Program-made: the position numbers and the translations under genes | Notes under the pieces: model-generated | Database searches by the model: none | Seen by the model: only the letters and a program-made list of their open reading frames with translations | What the model was told of the DNA's origin: nothing | In this document: positions 61,367-64,000 of the stretch, piece by piece | How the letters are laid out: every line of letters starts with the position of its first letter | Numbering within the stretch: the stretch's first letter is position 1 | Assembly: GCA_014706295.1 (NCBI GenBank) | Contig: JACSVZ010000002.1 | Span: 49,626,717-49,690,716 of the forward strand | DNA length: 64,000 nucleotides | Origin: Lycocorax pyrrhopterus obiensis | Taxonomy: Eukaryota > Chordata > Aves > Passeriformes > Paradisaeidae | Direction: 5' to 3'

Positions 61367-61549
61367 TTGAACTAATTTCCTCAATTCAATTCTCTGTTCT
61401 GTCCACAGTGGTAATCAGTGAGTGATCTCTCCCTGTCCTTAACTCAAAATCCTTTCATTGTATTTTCTCTCCCTTGTCCTGTTGAGGATGGAGAAGGATA
61501 CAGCAGTTTTGGTGGGCAACTGACATCCAGACATGGTCAACCCACCACA

Positions 61550-64000
61550 ACTTCTCAACAGTAAATGCCAGAGATAGAGGGAGAAAACTGTTTAGAAGCA
61601 ATAGAACAATGATGAAAATTCCCACAGACATATTCTGTCTGGAATTCATAAAAGCTTCAGATCATGAAACGCATAATATTTGCGACTAAACTTGTATATA
61701 TGAGGAGAGAACCTAGAAACAGTTCCTTTTGAAACATTATGAGATCTACAACACAGGTATTGGCACTACCTGAAAGTGAGTAGGCTTCATAACCAAGCAA
61801 GCTCCTTCTGCTACTTCCATTTTTTTTTTCCTTTCCAAAGGTCCTCAGTGTTGACTTCATTGTCTCCAGTGCAAGGCAGAAGAACAAGACACACATTTAC
61901 ACCCAGTGATGGTTTTGAAAAATGCTCTCAAAGTCAGGCCCTAAAGCATAATGTGCAACTAGAATTGAAGATATTGGATATTTTACCCGCATAAACGCTC
62001 CTAGATCATTGCTGCCTTAGCTCTTTACTTACATATCTGTCCGTATAGCTTCACAGACCAGCTTAATTCCCTCCTTGTCCAACCAGGACATGCTCAGAAT
62101 TTACTTACAAGAGCCTCAACAACACACCAGCTCTCAGGCTGATCACAAGTTCAAATTGATGCTGGGATACAGAGTGCCAGAGCTACTTTATTAGTTTTAC
62201 TATCTCTGTCTTCTCATAAGTCTAAACAGAAATTTTAGCCCAAATGGGACGGCAAGATGTAGTGGTTTGGTATTTTACTGCAGATAAGTCAATGAAGGAG
62301 GGGAAGAACAGAGAGAGAAGAGGCTGAAGCAGGGTGGGAAGGGATATTTTGGGATGTCAAAGTCTGTTATATTGTCATTTGTATGAATCAATATTTTATT
62401 TAAAGCTAGAAGATCTCATAACTACTGTGAAGAACCAGATGGTTTAAATTCAATATTACCTCTGACATTTATGAGCACCCTCAGTAGGTACAGCATTCAG
62501 TTTGCGGAGGGAAGGGGTGCTGGTGAGGTTTTTTTGTCATTTTGGGATGATTTATCATTTTGGCCCTTTATGATTTATCTCTTTAATTCCCTCCCCAATA
62601 ACTTGCTTTATGTATTAAACTACAGTATCAATTCAACCACTCAAAAATAACATTAAAAATTATTTATTTAACCCCACTATAAATATTCTAGTGCTATTGT
62701 TCTACTGACCCTTACTCTCTAAACTTTTTTTCCCAATAAGACATCTAAAAAAGAGAGAAGGGATGAAGTTACTGTGTACTGTACTGTGTCAGTACACCCA
62801 GCTGTGACCCTTTTCTGCACACCAATATCTGTACTAACACATAGGTATGACTGTCATCAGCAAAATGAATTTGCTCAGTTCTAAACTAGAAGCATGCAAC
62901 ACTTCAACAACATAATTCCTACACACACTTCACAAGCCCCCTCTGCTTGAATGAAAATGAAGTAACAAACAGAACCTGGGAACAAAAGAGGTTTTCCATC
63001 CTGCAGATAAAAAAAAATTCCCATTACTTAGGATTCATATGAAATCATGTGTGTTAGAAAAACAGAATTGTGTCAGAACAATCAAATAATAAAGAGGGGA
63101 AATAAAACAAAAACCAAAACTGTCCACTCCCCCTTTCAGAAAAGGGGACTTGACTTGCTCACTGTTGCCACACTCACTCAGGATGTGGACCAGTCATGCT
63201 GTAATCCCTGCATTACCTGACTCAGCGGAGACTCCATGTTCAAGGAAGCATCCTAACTACCAGGCAAGAGACTGATAGGAAACAGCTCTGGGAATATTTA
63301 TTTCTTTACATGAAGTATAAAGCAGACCCACAGCTGAACAGCCAAGAGCTCTTGTCTCAGTTTTGAATGATAACTGTTCAAATTGGTGCCCTAGTTAAGG
63401 ATAGAAGAGTGTGTTAAATGACTCGGTTTATCGTCTTCTCTGCCTCTTCCTCATTGTCACTTTGGCTCAAAAAAACCCCATATTTCCCAGCAAGACTTTC
63501 ATTAAGATACATCTAAAGGTATCATTTTCCAATGGAAGTTACTATTCACACAAGTGTTGTGGACCAAATCCATTAAATTACAGGAAAGAACAGCTAAAAT
63601 GCTAAAGCAAAACTGAAATTTAAATCTTAGTTATAGGCTATTGTTTTAATAGTAGTGATTGCCTAAAACCATCTTGGAGACTGCAGAAATAAGTTGGAGC
63701 ACATGGACATTATTCACACCTTTTAGTCTTCATATGACTAAAGACAAAATATGGTTCTGCTTTAAATTAGGACTAAAGACAAGAGACACTCCTGGTTTAA
63801 TTTAGGACTCCAGCTTTGAACTTGTTAGCATTGCTCTAAATATAACAATTTGATCACTAACAAGTGAAAATCCATCAGTAGCTAATTCACAGACATAAAG
63901 ACCTAAAATAAAATAGCATTTGATAGGTCAGCTTTATTCAAGAAACCATTCGAGAATAACAGCACTTGTCAGAAAGTGAGATACATGAAGATTTATGGAG
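61550..64000. other. AT-rich DNA, no gene recognised
   Basis: No gene or known repeat was recognised up to the window end. Confidence 0.5.

Larger units (their letters stand above)
60522..61549 (+). mobile_element. Long avian LTR (about 1 kb), solo
   Basis: This is an LTR-type repeat in plus orientation, about 1,028 bp, from tgtgtggcaaggtttgggt to ggtcaacccaccaca. The first part contains cactgggataacatatttaagaagggg, with a TATA-like element (catatttaag) near 60618. The middle is a run of degenerate units built on catggaag/catgctggagcag. The 3' part has an AATAAA at 61361-61366. It belongs to a widespread bird LTR group that I place with ERVL-type elements from memory of its layout. It differs from the LTRs at 6131, 40385 and 45770. 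No primer-binding site or internal sequence follows, so it is a solo LTR. No matching 5-bp flanks were found, and the left edge is uncertain by about 2 bp. Confidence 0.8.

Noticed and set aside
1..64000. CRISPR arrays, bacterial operons, phage or plasmid genes
   Set aside because: No regularly spaced direct repeats and no packed reading frames; composition and repeats are those of a bird nuclear genome.

Overview
This window looks like non-coding bird nuclear DNA, most likely from a songbird. The evidence is the mix of repeats. There are several CR1 LINE copies, including an 1.8-kb copy that still has recognisable reverse transcriptase motifs. There are avian-type ERVL and ERVK LTRs. There is also a short SINE with a tRNA-Ile-like head joined to a CR1 3' tail, an architecture known from the zebra finch and other passerines (TguSINE1). 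The DNA is AT-rich and CpG-poor, has no operon-like or bacterial gene packing, and most open frames are under 100 codons.

Layout. Positions 1-3888 hold nothing recognised. From 3889 to 6716 there is a compound repeat: a CR1 3' end, then a decayed ERVL-type pol (integrase) remnant running into its 3' LTR. A separate ERVK-like solo LTR is inserted into the integrase and flanked by the 6-bp duplication gtcctg. Positions 9295-9955 hold a decayed, internally deleted CR1 on the minus strand. Positions 19875-21682 hold the best CR1 copy (plus strand). At 35300-35443 lies the tRNA-Ile/CR1 SINE (minus). At 40385-40900 and 45770-46364 lie two related ERVL-type solo LTRs in opposite orientations; the second has a perfect 5-bp duplication (caagc). 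Smaller CR1 pieces lie at 52191-52462 and 59950-60125, and a third, different LTR of about 1 kb at 60522-61549. Simple repeats and A-rich tracts are scattered between.

No host protein gene was recognised with confidence. The most gene-like non-repeat segment is 47080-47293 on the minus strand: a strong 3' splice-site-like sequence, 70 open codons, a stop, and an AATAAA about 280 bp further on. It is offered only as a candidate terminal exon. The rest could be intergenic or intronic; the sequence alone does not decide.

No undescribed defence, mobile or biosynthetic system was seen. The interest lies in the nested retroelement history, the SINE, the comparison between LTR copies, and the candidate exon.
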